NCBI RefSeq assembly: GCF_001412215.1
Contig: NZ_LLWP01000001.1
Coordinates: 1-64,000, forward strand
Source: Pedobacter sp. Hv1
Lineage (GTDB): Bacteria; Bacteroidota; Bacteroidia; Sphingobacteriales; Sphingobacteriaceae
DNA length: 64,000 nt
Direction of reading: 5' to 3'
The notes under the pieces were generated by a model, which saw only the letters and a list, made by a program, of their open reading frames with translations, did no database searches and had not been told where the DNA came from. The first letter of the stretch is position 1; every line of letters begins with the position of its first letter. The translations under genes and the position numbers were made by a program. Shown here piece after piece: positions 26,007 through 34,803 of the stretch.

Positions 26007-27053
26007 TTATTTTTTGGATTGTTTACGTAGCATCCGAACAATACGGTTGTATACCATCTCTGATATGGTCCAAGAATCTCCACCACTAGTATTTACGAAC
26101 TGGATGACAACCCTGTCTATATCCTTGTAATAGCGTGCAATGCTGGAATATCCTGGCAACAAACCAGTGTGTTCATACTTATAGATCGTTGAATAAATGG
26201 CTTGTTCCTTGCTATTTAATAACGAGCCATCATTCAATGCCCTTAAAAAAATCCCAACATCGCTTGCTGTTGCCACCATTGATCCGCCAGGGCTTACATA
26301 ATTTTGTGTTTTTAAATCTCCATCGTATCCAATATAATGCCCGCTCATCACTTCATTCAGGTGCACTTCACTAAGCAAACCATACGTATGCGTCAATTTA
26401 AGTGGGTTTAGAATTTCTTTTTTAATGTATTCCCGATGACTGTAGCCCAATACTTTATCAATAATATTACCGATCAACAGATAATTTGTATTGGAATATT
26501 GATAACGACTGTCTGGTTTAAAATCAGCGCCTTTATCTAATATCAGTTGCAGAAATCTGTTAGCATCTGCAGGAAGATTAGACCATGGCAGATTGGGGGA
26601 ATCAATATAATCAGGAATACCACTACGATGTTGCAACATCATTCTCAAGGTAATCTGATCTGCATTCTCAATTCTTTCTGCAAGTTCAGGAAAATAATCA
26701 GCCAAGGTTCTATCCAGTGATAAAATTTTATTACACACCATTTTGGCAACAGCAGCAGAAATATATAATTTACTTATACTAGCAATCTTGAACAATGCAT
26801 GCGGATCAGCTGGCATTTTATGTGCTCTATCCTTCCAACCTGCAGTGTAAAGCTCGGGGGCATGCCCACCTCCATCTACGTAAACAATAATACCGTCGAG
26901 ACCTTGATCCACTGCAACGTTAACCTGTTCCTGTACCCTATCTGGTAATGGTGTCATCCATAATCCCACTACTTTCCAAGGTGTAAATATAATTATGCAA
27001 ACTATCGCAATGATGGGTATAATAATTTTAAGTAATCGTTTTGTAGGTTTCAT
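26007..27053 (-). CDS. Membrane-anchored serine hydrolase (beta-lactamase fold)
   Basis: This 348-residue protein has an N-terminal hydrophobic segment (LLKIIIPIIAIVCIIIF, about 7-24) acting as an uncleaved anchor or signal. The catalytic fold has SISK at 92-95 and YSNTNY near 182, with a weaker third motif (HTGLLPGYSS). It is the third protein of this fold within 20 kb, but it lacks the C-terminal extension of the other two. Likely substrates are D-amino acid peptides or esters. Confidence 0.88.
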   Translation of the reverse strand: MKPTKRLLKIIIPIIAIVCIIIFTPWKVVGLWMTPLPDRVQEQVNVAVDQGLDGIIVYVDGGGHAPELYTAGWKDRAHKMPADPHALFKIASISKLYISAAVAKMVCNKILSLDRTLADYFPELAERIENADQITLRMMLQHRSGIPDYIDSPNLPWSNLPADANRFLQLILDKGADFKPDSRYQYSNTNYLLIGNIIDKVLGYSHREYIKKEILNPLKLTHTYGLLSEVHLNEVMSGHYIGYDGDLKTQNYVSPGGSMVATASDVGIFLRALNDGSLLNSKEQAIYSTIYKYEHTGLLPGYSSIARYYKDIDRVVIQFVNTSGGDSWTISEMVYNRIVRMLRKQSKK

Positions 27054-27240
27054 TGATAATTTGCGTTGACTATGTCACTTCAATTTTAATCAATGTTCAA
27101 TAGATTCCCAAACTTAGTTAGTTTTCATTAGTCGAATATCCATTACATAACATTTGAGGAAAGGATTGTTATAGTTAACAATTAAGTAACAGATAGTTAT
27201 CAAGAAGCAACTGTAATAACATAACAGCCCCTCCCATTCC

Positions 27241-27266
27241 CTAGTGCAAGCGTCTCGCTTGTGATA
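27241..27266. repeat. REP-like palindromic repeat, copy 3
   Basis: This matches 7725-7750 at 25 of 26 positions, with the palindrome CAAGCG-TCT-CGCTTG at 27,247-27,261. It is followed by the terminator-type repeat at 27,306. Confidence 0.75.
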
Positions 27267-27305
27267 TAGATAATCATTAAGAAAGCGTAAACCATCTTAA
27301 ACAAA

Positions 27306-27332
27306 AAAAGCAGCTCTTTTCAGAACTGCTTT
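27306..27332. terminator. Terminator-like hairpin, repeat family copy 3
   Basis: AAAAGCAG pairs with CTGCTTT. The loop is identical to that at 19,803. No plus-strand gene ends near it, so here it may simply travel as part of the dispersed repeat. Confidence 0.5.
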
Positions 27333-27343
27333 AAAACTAGGGG

Positions 27344-27484
27344 TGGCTGATGGTACCAATTACTGCCAAGTTTGTGGCTGATTTGAAGCGGTTGGCCGAA
27401 ATGCCACGTCGAATGAAAGAATTTGAAGAACTCGGAAAACTCATAAATCAGCGTTTTTAGTGCACATTTTCGTACCATCAGCCA
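27344..27484. repeat. Perfect 13-bp inverted repeat enclosing a short ORF
   Basis: TGGCTGATGGTAC at 27,344-27,356 and GTACCATCAGCCA at 27,472-27,484 are exact inverted repeats around 115 bases. The enclosed DNA carries a 36-codon frame that begins inside the left arm. It could be a miniature mobile element, a remnant, or a large stem. The rest of the 590-base gene-free region (27,054-27,642) holds repeats and a terminator. Confidence 0.6.
27350..27460 (+). CDS. 36-residue ORF within the inverted repeat
   Basis: The ATG lies inside the left 13-bp arm. The product MVPITAKFVADLKRLAEMPR, then RMKEFEELGKLINQRF, is a charged, amphipathic helix-forming peptide with good protein character. No family was recognised. 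It could be a remnant of a recombinase or other gene, or a real small protein. The inverted repeat would put its start codon in a stem if the whole were transcribed. Confidence 0.3.
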   Translation: MVPITAKFVADLKRLAEMPRRMKEFEELGKLINQRF

Positions 27485-27497
27485 TTGAATGGTTTTT

Positions 27498-27542
27498 ATC
27501 CCTAGTAGAGAAGTTTCAAAGTTCACTACTAGGGATGTTTTT
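27498..27542. terminator. Strong intrinsic terminator
   Basis: ATCCCTAGTAG (27498-27508) pairs perfectly with CTACTAGGGAT (27526-27536), an 11-bp stem followed by GTTTTTT. In the plus direction it ends the 36-codon ORF. Reading minus it would also sit past hsdR, with an A/T-rich flank. Confidence 0.85.
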
Positions 27543-27642
27543 TGGATGATTTATCACTAGTAGCTATTTAAATTAGAATAGAGCTTTAGGTTGATTATCT
27601 TAATTTTAAAATTCAATATACACTATGAATACGAATTATTAT

Positions 27643-30600
27643 CTAATTTACACTAGAAAAGAAAATGGCCAAGGATTCACTCTGAGCCAACACCCGATCC
27701 GCTTCAATTTTAGCTAAATCTGGTGGATAACCATAGCGCATCAAAACTTTTTTAACCGTCAATCTTAATTGAGCTCTTACATCATCACGTTTACTCCAGT
27801 CTACTGTAGCGTTTTTCCTAACAATTTCGACTATGGTGTTAATGAGCTCTTTCATCTTTGTGTCATCTAAAAATGAAGTAGAATCATTTTCTTTTAAAAC
27901 ACTATAAAATGCATATTCTTCTGGTGTCAATCCTAAATCATTTGATTTTTTATCTTCAAGACGCATGTCCTTTGCTATTTCCGAAAGCTCTTGAAGTACT
28001 TGCGCCGAATCTATTTGATTATTATGATACCGTTTCACAACTGATTCTAACATTTCAGAGAACTTTTTACCTTGAACTAGGTTCTTTGTCTTACGAATTT
28101 TTACCTCATCACTCAATAATTTTTTAAGCAATTCAAAGGCAAGGTTTTTTTGTTGCATATTTTTTACTTCCAACAAAAACTCGTCTGATAATATACTAAC
28201 AGACGGTGCTTTTATTCCTGCTGCTTCAAAAATATCGATTACGCCATCACTTGATAAGGCTTCATCTACAATTTGTTTAATGGCAGTTTCTACTTCAAAA
28301 TCTGATTTTACACCACTGCTGTTAAACTTATTTATTCTTGATTTTACAGCTTGGAAAAATGCTACACTGTTTTTAATGTTATTAGCATCTACACTTGGGA
28401 TAGACATTGCGAATAGTCTCGATAACAAAGTGACTTCTTTTATAAATCGGTCTTTTAAAGTATCGCTCGATAATATAAAGTTTTGAGCACCTAATAATAT
28501 TTGCAATTTCTGGGCTGTTTCTGAACCAAAATAGGCTTTAAAATCATAACCATTAAACATTTGCTCTATGACTTCAAGCTTTTCTTTCATTCCTGCAATC
28601 GCTTCTTTTATATCAAATATTGGTGTTCCTTCACCGCCACTTTGTAAATAGATTGCCATTGCATTTCTTAAATCTTGTCCAATTCCGATATAATCCACAA
28701 TTAATCCACCTGGCTTGTCTTTATATACACGGTTTACTCTTGCGATTGCTTGCATCAAATTAGCGCCTTGCATTTTTTTATCAACGTACATCGTGTTTAA
28801 GCTTGGAGCATCAAAACCAGTGAGCCACATATCTCTAACAATAACTAATTTTAGTTCATCATTAGAGTCTTTCATTCTTGTTGCTAAATCTTTACGTTGC
28901 TTTTTTGTTGTATGATGAGGCTGCAACAAAGCTATATCATCAGAAGAACTGGTCATGATAACCTTTATCTTTCCTTTATCTATATCAGAATTATGCCATT
29001 CGGGCTTTAAATCTGTAATTTCTTGATACAATTTAGCACAAATCGTTCTAGTCATGCATACAATCATTGCTTTACCCTCAAATACTACTTGCCTTTTTTC
29101 AAAGTGAGAAACAATGTCTTTGGCAATATCTTGTAATCGGTCAGGATGCCCAACAACAGCATCAATAGTAGCTACTTTTTGTTTGGCTTTTTCTAATTGT
29201 TCTTCTGTAGTCTCTGAAATCGCATTGATTTCAGCATCAATAGTGGCTGTAGTTGCATCGTCTAATTTAATTTTTATTAAACGTGATTCATAACTTATAG
29301 GTACAGTCGCACCATCGTCAACCGCTTGTTTGATGTCGTAAACATCTATATAATCTCCAAAAACGGCTGGGGTTGATTTATCCTCTTTTTCTATTGGTGT
29401 TCCTGTAAATCCTATATAAGAAGCATTTGGCAACGCATCACGCAAGTATTTAGCATTACCATAACGTGTTTCCATACCCTCTTTGGTTTCAAATTCTTTA
29501 CCAGCAAAGCCATATTGGCTTCTATGTGCCTCATCTGCAACTACAACTATATTAGTGCGTTCTGATAAAGTATCATATACATTACCAGTTTCTGGAGAGA
29601 ATTTTTGGATGGTGGTAAAAATTACACCACCACCTGAAACTTTCAACAATTCTTTGATATGTTCTCTATTTTCGGCTTGAATGGGTTTCTGACGTAACAA
29701 ACCTATACAATTACCAAACGTCCCAAATAGTTGGTCGTCTAAATCGTTACGGTCAGTTAGCATTACAATTGTTGGGTTTTCCATGAGTGGATGCGTAATA
29801 ATTTGTCCACTATAAAAAACCATTGTTAGCGATTTTCCACTTCCTTGTGTGTGCCAAACTACACCTGCTTTTCTATCTCCATCGGTACTGTGTGTTGCTC
29901 GTATGGTTTGTGCAACTGCTTTTTGAACGGCATAATACTGATGATAAGCAGCTACTTTTTTAACTTTTGTTTGGAAAATCAGCCCTGTTTTTTGGTCTTT
30001 CTTTTCCTCTGATTCAAAAACAGTACAATAGCGTATCAATTCTAGCAATGTTTTTTTATCTAACATATATTCTGTTAGAATTTGCAATTCAGTTTTAATT
30101 TCTACTTTTTCTTGTTTTGGAGCTTTCCAAGGTAAGTATCTTGAAAAAGGAGCGGAAAGACTCGAAGCTTTAGCATCAATACCATCAGAAATAACACAAA
30201 GTGCATTGTAATAAAAAATACTTGGAACTGCATTTTTATAATTTTGTATTTGCTGAAATGCTTTTAATACAGTTGCTTTTTCGTCAGTAGCATTTTTTAA
30301 TTCTATAAAAACTAGAGGTAAACCATTGACATAGATAACTATATCAAAACGCCTTTCATTATTGTTTTCTTTTACTACTAACTGATTGACAACCCAAAAG
30401 CTATTATTTTCGATGTTCTCTGTATCTAATAAAGTAACCGGAATACCTATCGTGTTTTCGCCTTTTGTATATTCTACCGTAACACCATTGGTAAGATGGT
30501 TATGGAAACGCTCGTTGTTTTCCATAAGATCTTCTGTACCCAAATTGATTACTTTTTGAAATGCTTCTACTCGTGCCGATTCTGGTAAAATAGGATTGAG

Positions 30601-30765
30601 TTTTTTTAAACACTCTTTAAAGTGATTTTCTAAAATAACCGAAGCAAAGTTTTCCCTTTGTGTATTATCATTATAAGGTGCAATGCTTGGTCCGTAAAAA
30701 TACGTATAACCTTGCTGTTGCAATTGGGCGACTAATGATTGTTCGATGGCGTTTTCAGACAGCAT
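27643..30765 (-). CDS. hsdR: Type I restriction endonuclease subunit R
   Basis: This 1040-residue motor and nuclease subunit cuts DNA lacking HsdM methylation after ATP-driven translocation. The N-terminal PD-(D/E)xK nuclease has Asp141 and E155-x-K157 (FIELKNA). The helicase part has Walker A TQGSGKS (306-312), DEAH (411-414) and GFTGTP (452-457), then the second RecA domain (DMWLTGFDAPSL...QAIARVNR). The C-terminal helical region contacts the methylase. Length and motifs look intact. It is the last gene of the RM operon, 5 bases after the DUF262 gene. Confidence 0.97.
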   Translation of the reverse strand: MLSENAIEQSLVAQLQQQGYTYFYGPSIAPYNDNTQRENFASVILENHFKECLKKLNPILPESARVEAFQKVINLGTEDLMENNERFHNHLTNGVTVEYTKGENTIGIPVTLLDTENIENNSFWVVNQLVVKENNNERRFDIVIYVNGLPLVFIELKNATDEKATVLKAFQQIQNYKNAVPSIFYYNALCVISDGIDAKASSLSAPFSRYLPWKAPKQEKVEIKTELQILTEYMLDKKTLLELIRYCTVFESEEKKDQKTGLIFQTKVKKVAAYHQYYAVQKAVAQTIRATHSTDGDRKAGVVWHTQGSGKSLTMVFYSGQIITHPLMENPTIVMLTDRNDLDDQLFGTFGNCIGLLRQKPIQAENREHIKELLKVSGGGVIFTTIQKFSPETGNVYDTLSERTNIVVVADEAHRSQYGFAGKEFETKEGMETRYGNAKYLRDALPNASYIGFTGTPIEKEDKSTPAVFGDYIDVYDIKQAVDDGATVPISYESRLIKIKLDDATTATIDAEINAISETTEEQLEKAKQKVATIDAVVGHPDRLQDIAKDIVSHFEKRQVVFEGKAMIVCMTRTICAKLYQEITDLKPEWHNSDIDKGKIKVIMTSSSDDIALLQPHHTTKKQRKDLATRMKDSNDELKLVIVRDMWLTGFDAPSLNTMYVDKKMQGANLMQAIARVNRVYKDKPGGLIVDYIGIGQDLRNAMAIYLQSGGEGTPIFDIKEAIAGMKEKLEVIEQMFNGYDFKAYFGSETAQKLQILLGAQNFILSSDTLKDRFIKEVTLLSRLFAMSIPSVDANNIKNSVAFFQAVKSRINKFNSSGVKSDFEVETAIKQIVDEALSSDGVIDIFEAAGIKAPSVSILSDEFLLEVKNMQQKNLAFELLKKLLSDEVKIRKTKNLVQGKKFSEMLESVVKRYHNNQIDSAQVLQELSEIAKDMRLEDKKSNDLGLTPEEYAFYSVLKENDSTSFLDDTKMKELINTIVEIVRKNATVDWSKRDDVRAQLRLTVKKVLMRYGYPPDLAKIEADRVLAQSESLAIFFSSVN

Positions 30766-30770
30766 ACGGA

Positions 30771-32558
30771 TTAGATACTATAATGTGCTTTGATTTTTGC
30801 AATCAATTGTTTGTGGTTTTCTTTCAATTCAGCAATTGTCCATACAGGCTTTTGCATAATTCTTAAAGAGTTTGGAAACGACTCAATACTTGAGGTAAAA
30901 TATTTTGTTTTTTTATCTGCAAAATCTAATCTTCCTTGTCCAGAATTTTTCCTTCTACTAATTAACACCAAATTACCTAATTTATGTGTCCATTCTTCTC
31001 TATCATCTGGATTAAAATCTAGATTCCATTGGCTTCCGTCTTCGGGATTTTGAGGTAAAATATGTTCAACTGACATTTCATTATATGAACTTCTTTTTTC
31101 TGAATATAAAGGTGCATCTAATAAAAAATCTACTTTTCTTAATAGGTAGCGAGCAAACCTCCTACCGTAGATAGAATTGTCATCAAGGTCTGATAAGAAA
31201 AATGAAGTGTTGAATATAAAAATGTTATCGTTAAATAATAAATTTAATTTTTCGTCTCTTGTCTTGTCTTTTATTGTTGCAAACTCTTCTACTTTTTTTA
31301 TTATGGTGTTCATCGCTTCAATTCTAGTAGTAGGAGTTTCTCTACCCACCCAATCGCCTGAAAACTTATTATCTAGCAATTTTAAGAAGTCTAGTATTTT
31401 ATAGTCGCCAAAATTATGTCTGTACACTAATAATGGAGGAATCCATATATCTGATAAGGCAGTGTCGTTCATTACGCTTATCAAATTGTCAAAAGCCCAA
31501 TTGTGGGTTATACTATAATTATTACCACTAAAAATCGAGTCATAGTGCACTTTATAAGCTTTTATTATCTCGAAAGTTTCATCACCTTTTTTTAAAAGGG
31601 GAGTTCCGCTTTCTTGTTTTTTAGTACTATAATTAAACTTTTTAGGATTGTAAATATTATCTTCAAATTCTTTTAATAGATTATGCCTAGCTTTTTCTTT
31701 CACTAAAATAGTTCTGATGTAGGATAGGAATAAGTCGAAGTCTTCGCCCAATTCTCCTTCTAACTCTTCCCAATATTTAGCATATTCTGTTTGTTTGGTT
31801 TCATTGCTAGCTTCTTTTAGATTGAGTGCTTTTAAAATATCACTATTTCTTAATTTAATTCCTCTATCGTTCAAAACCGTAAATAAGCGGAAAGCATCCT
31901 CTAATTCGCTACTGGCAACATATACCAATATAACAAATTTGCGTAAATAGGGAAAGAAAGTATCAATTTCCAGATTATCTTCATTTGTAAACCATTTGTT
32001 GATAATCAAGATAGCATTCGCCATATTTCTTATGGATACATTTTCAGAAGTATTTGCTAAAATTTGTAATTCCTCGCTTTTTTGAGTTCCACCCTCTCCT
32101 TTTATAAAATTATTTATAAAAATTTCAACATCTTTACGAATAGCAAACTCAATACGTAAACGTTCTGGAATACCATCATCAGGATTTCCTTCTTGAAAAA
32201 TAGCTTTAGCGCAGGTATTTTTTCTTGTTTCAATCGAAGTTACATCCCTAATAACAGCTTGTAGAATATACAAAGTCGTTAATCTTTGCTGCCCATCTAA
32301 TACGCTATTTTCTTGATAGGTTGTGCCATTAAATGTTTTAGGTTGACAATGTAATACCAATGAACCTAAAAAATATTGACTATCAGGGGTGTTAATGGCA
32401 GCGTGCGAGATATCATCAAGTAGTGTACTTATCTGATCGTCACCCCAAACATAAGGTCTCTGATAATCGGGTATTGTAAACCACATGTCCTCTCCGAAGA
32501 CATCTTTTATGGTTATTTTATCGCTTGCAATTTGTTTACCTGTTACTTCTATACTCAT
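30771..32558 (-). CDS. DUF262/DUF1524 (GmrSD-like) protein inside the Type I RM operon
   Basis: This 595-residue protein has an N-terminal DUF262 ParB-like domain: DYQRPYVW (31-38) and DGQQRLTTLY (88-97), the hallmark of GmrS-type NTP-binding domains. A helical middle follows. The C-terminal DUF1524 HNH-type nuclease is near residue 490 onward (SVEHILPQNPED, then HKLGNLVLISRRKNSGQG). Fused GmrSD proteins cut modified phage DNA, and relatives occur in other defence islands. It sits between the PIN gene (11 bases) and hsdR (5 bases), so it is co-expressed with the RM system and may add restriction of modified DNA. Confidence 0.92.
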   Translation of the reverse strand: MSIEVTGKQIASDKITIKDVFGEDMWFTIPDYQRPYVWGDDQISTLLDDISHAAINTPDSQYFLGSLVLHCQPKTFNGTTYQENSVLDGQQRLTTLYILQAVIRDVTSIETRKNTCAKAIFQEGNPDDGIPERLRIEFAIRKDVEIFINNFIKGEGGTQKSEELQILANTSENVSIRNMANAILIINKWFTNEDNLEIDTFFPYLRKFVILVYVASSELEDAFRLFTVLNDRGIKLRNSDILKALNLKEASNETKQTEYAKYWEELEGELGEDFDLFLSYIRTILVKEKARHNLLKEFEDNIYNPKKFNYSTKKQESGTPLLKKGDETFEIIKAYKVHYDSIFSGNNYSITHNWAFDNLISVMNDTALSDIWIPPLLVYRHNFGDYKILDFLKLLDNKFSGDWVGRETPTTRIEAMNTIIKKVEEFATIKDKTRDEKLNLLFNDNIFIFNTSFFLSDLDDNSIYGRRFARYLLRKVDFLLDAPLYSEKRSSYNEMSVEHILPQNPEDGSQWNLDFNPDDREEWTHKLGNLVLISRRKNSGQGRLDFADKKTKYFTSSIESFPNSLRIMQKPVWTIAELKENHKQLIAKIKAHYSI

Positions 32559-32569
32559 TATTTATATTG

Positions 32570-33583
32570 CTATTCAAATTTCTCTTTTAAAAAAGATAAT
32601 ACTTCCGCATCATCAATAATTTCTTTTCGACTTTCAAACAACGGCCCAAGCAATTCCTTTAATTGTGGTTTTTCGATAATCCATCTGATTTGGTTATTCT
32701 TCCAAGATGCGTTTAGAATTTTTAGAATTTCTTCATTATTCAAAAATGCAGTAAAAGGTAATAGTTTATCTACAATTTCATCGGTTTGATTAAAACTAGA
32801 AGTCATTACTATATTATCTATTAATGAAATATATTCATTCCTAGCACAAGAACTTACGATTTCTCCTGAATCAGTTTCAATAACATATTCCTGTTCTTCA
32901 AATTCAATTAATATCACTATGTTGTCATTGATATTATACCAGTATTCTTTAATATTATCTTTTGAAATGTTGACTCCTAATTCAGAATTGATTTTTCCAA
33001 TAAAATAATCATCATAAAATTGAGAGATTCCATACTTTTTAAAATCCTCATAGGAATCTATAATTATAATATTCGGATGGTTGGCTAATGCTTCTCTAAA
33101 TCTTAAATCTTTTGCGAAAACGAAAACATATTTATTAGGAATTTCTTGTAAATATTCTAATATCGAAAAATAAATTAACGCATCCTTAAAGCCTTTATCT
33201 GTACCTTCTCCTGATTCAAAAGGCGCTTTTTTAAGAATTGCCAATTCCTTTATTTGTGCTAAAACATTATGATCCTTTAAATCAATTGTTTCAAAAGGAA
33301 TTGTTTCTTCGTCTAATAATTTTTGTATATAAACTTCAACATCAAATGATTTTGTATTCGCTTCATCAACACCGATTAACTTATGAAATGGATTCGTTAA
33401 AAACTTAGTTTTATTACTTACTAGACTACTACGTTTTTGCCTTTTAATTTCTTGAATTACTGTATCTGGTATAACAATATCTGCCTCATCTAAAAAGCGT
33501 TCTAATATTTCACGTCCACCCAAAAAAGTATTAATTTCTGGATTCCTTACCACATTGGTATCAAAGATTACTTTTTCTTTCAT
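32570..33583 (-). CDS. PIN-domain nuclease-like protein inside the Type I RM operon
   Basis: This 337-residue protein begins with a PIN-type first strand and catalytic Asp (KVIFDTNVVRNPE, Asp8) and continues with IPDTVIQEIKRQKR. Later acidic positions are in FKDALIYFSILEYL and VFAKDLRFREALA. This resembles the DUF4935 PIN-like group. The C-terminal half (about 190-337) is of unknown fold. PIN proteins usually cut RNA. Its start lies 2 bases after the hsdS stop, and the DUF262 gene follows after 11 bases. It may be an RNase that causes growth arrest when restriction fails. Confidence 0.85.
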   Translation of the reverse strand: MKEKVIFDTNVVRNPEINTFLGGREILERFLDEADIVIPDTVIQEIKRQKRSSLVSNKTKFLTNPFHKLIGVDEANTKSFDVEVYIQKLLDEETIPFETIDLKDHNVLAQIKELAILKKAPFESGEGTDKGFKDALIYFSILEYLQEIPNKYVFVFAKDLRFREALANHPNIIIIDSYEDFKKYGISQFYDDYFIGKINSELGVNISKDNIKEYWYNINDNIVILIEFEEQEYVIETDSGEIVSSCARNEYISLIDNIVMTSSFNQTDEIVDKLLPFTAFLNNEEILKILNASWKNNQIRWIIEKPQLKELLGPLFESRKEIIDDAEVLSFLKEKFE

Positions 33584-33585
33584 AC

Positions 33586-34803
33586 TTACTTGCTAAATTC
33601 GTTTACTATTATTTCTCCACGCATCAATTTTGGTAATAATCCATCACGAGTGAGTGAAAGAGTTTGAATTTGTTGATGATTAATATTTTTCTTGGATATT
33701 AAGGGATAAATTATTGAATTAAAACTGATCAAATCCTTTTCATTTGGTATTACTAATTCAACATCAAAAATATCTTGAGGATTTACCCTTTGATGACTAC
33801 TACTAGTTCCTTTTATTTTTTGAGACAGTTCACTAGTGAATTCATTTGAATTTAAAAAGCAATGTATTAGTGAGAAAAATAATTCTTCTTTAGGGTTTAC
33901 AACTTGAAATTCTGTTGAACAAATAAAGTTATTTTGGGAATCAAAAATCGTCCATATTCTCGGTGTGAATGGATTTAATTTTGAAACTAGGAAAGAATTG
34001 CTTTCTACAACATATTTATTGCTTTTTATCATTTCACCTTTTTCTATGATAGGTATTAAACCATTATCATAAGATGGTAGACTATAATGATAGTATTCAG
34101 TAGTTGGATTATCAAAAGGTTTTATATTTGATTTGCTATGATTTGCAATTTCTTCTAATTTTTCAATACGCCATCCCTCGGGTAATTTTTCTCCATTTTT
34201 ATATTTACTGAACCATTCTGTAAAAATAAGTTGTGCTAACTCTTCAAGGGTTTTGTTTTGGGATTGTAGGAGTTCTATTTTATCATCAAATGATGTTAGT
34301 ATATTTGCTATGGATTCTTGTTCTTGAATCTCTTTTGGAATACAAATGGAAAAAATATCTAGTTTTTTTCTTGGCAATTCAGTCTGTCCAGTACTTCCTT
34401 CAGCTAGATGTTCAATTTCTCTTTCTTTGCCTCTCAGTAGTAATCCTAAATAATTTTTATCAATTTCTGAATTTCCACGAACAATCGAAACATGCGAATC
34501 AACAGTAGTTGGGCTAATCAAATCTTTAATTTGCGCAACTCTTCCTAATGTACCAACTCCCGTTGAACAAATTAAAACATCTAAATGTTGAAGAAATTTT
34601 TCAGCGGAAACACTTTTTATTTTTATATTATGAAGTCGCGCATTTTCATACGAAACTTTGCTATCTCTAATACATCTCTGGTTAAGCACATAAATACCAT
34701 CTGTTTCTGAATATTTAGGTGATATACCCCTATTGATATATTCTGTAACCTGTCCCAAAGTGGTTTCCACCCAACCATCAGGAATGTTTATCACTTCACT
34801 CAT
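33586..34803 (-). CDS. hsdS: Type I restriction-modification specificity subunit S
   Basis: This 405-residue subunit sets DNA target choice. It has two target-recognition domains, each followed by a conserved helical spacer: WVETTLGQVTEYINRGISPK ... ILTSFDDKIELLQSQNKTLEELAQLIFTEWF, and GWRIEKLEEIANHSKS ... NHQQIQTLSLTRDGLLPKLMRGEI. Its first four bases overlap the end of hsdM. Both domains appear complete, so a bipartite recognition site is expected. Confidence 0.96.
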   Translation of the reverse strand: MSEVINIPDGWVETTLGQVTEYINRGISPKYSETDGIYVLNQRCIRDSKVSYENARLHNIKIKSVSAEKFLQHLDVLICSTGVGTLGRVAQIKDLISPTTVDSHVSIVRGNSEIDKNYLGLLLRGKEREIEHLAEGSTGQTELPRKKLDIFSICIPKEIQEQESIANILTSFDDKIELLQSQNKTLEELAQLIFTEWFSKYKNGEKLPEGWRIEKLEEIANHSKSNIKPFDNPTTEYYHYSLPSYDNGLIPIIEKGEMIKSNKYVVESNSFLVSKLNPFTPRIWTIFDSQNNFICSTEFQVVNPKEELFFSLIHCFLNSNEFTSELSQKIKGTSSSHQRVNPQDIFDVELVIPNEKDLISFNSIIYPLISKKNINHQQIQTLSLTRDGLLPKLMRGEIIVNEFSK

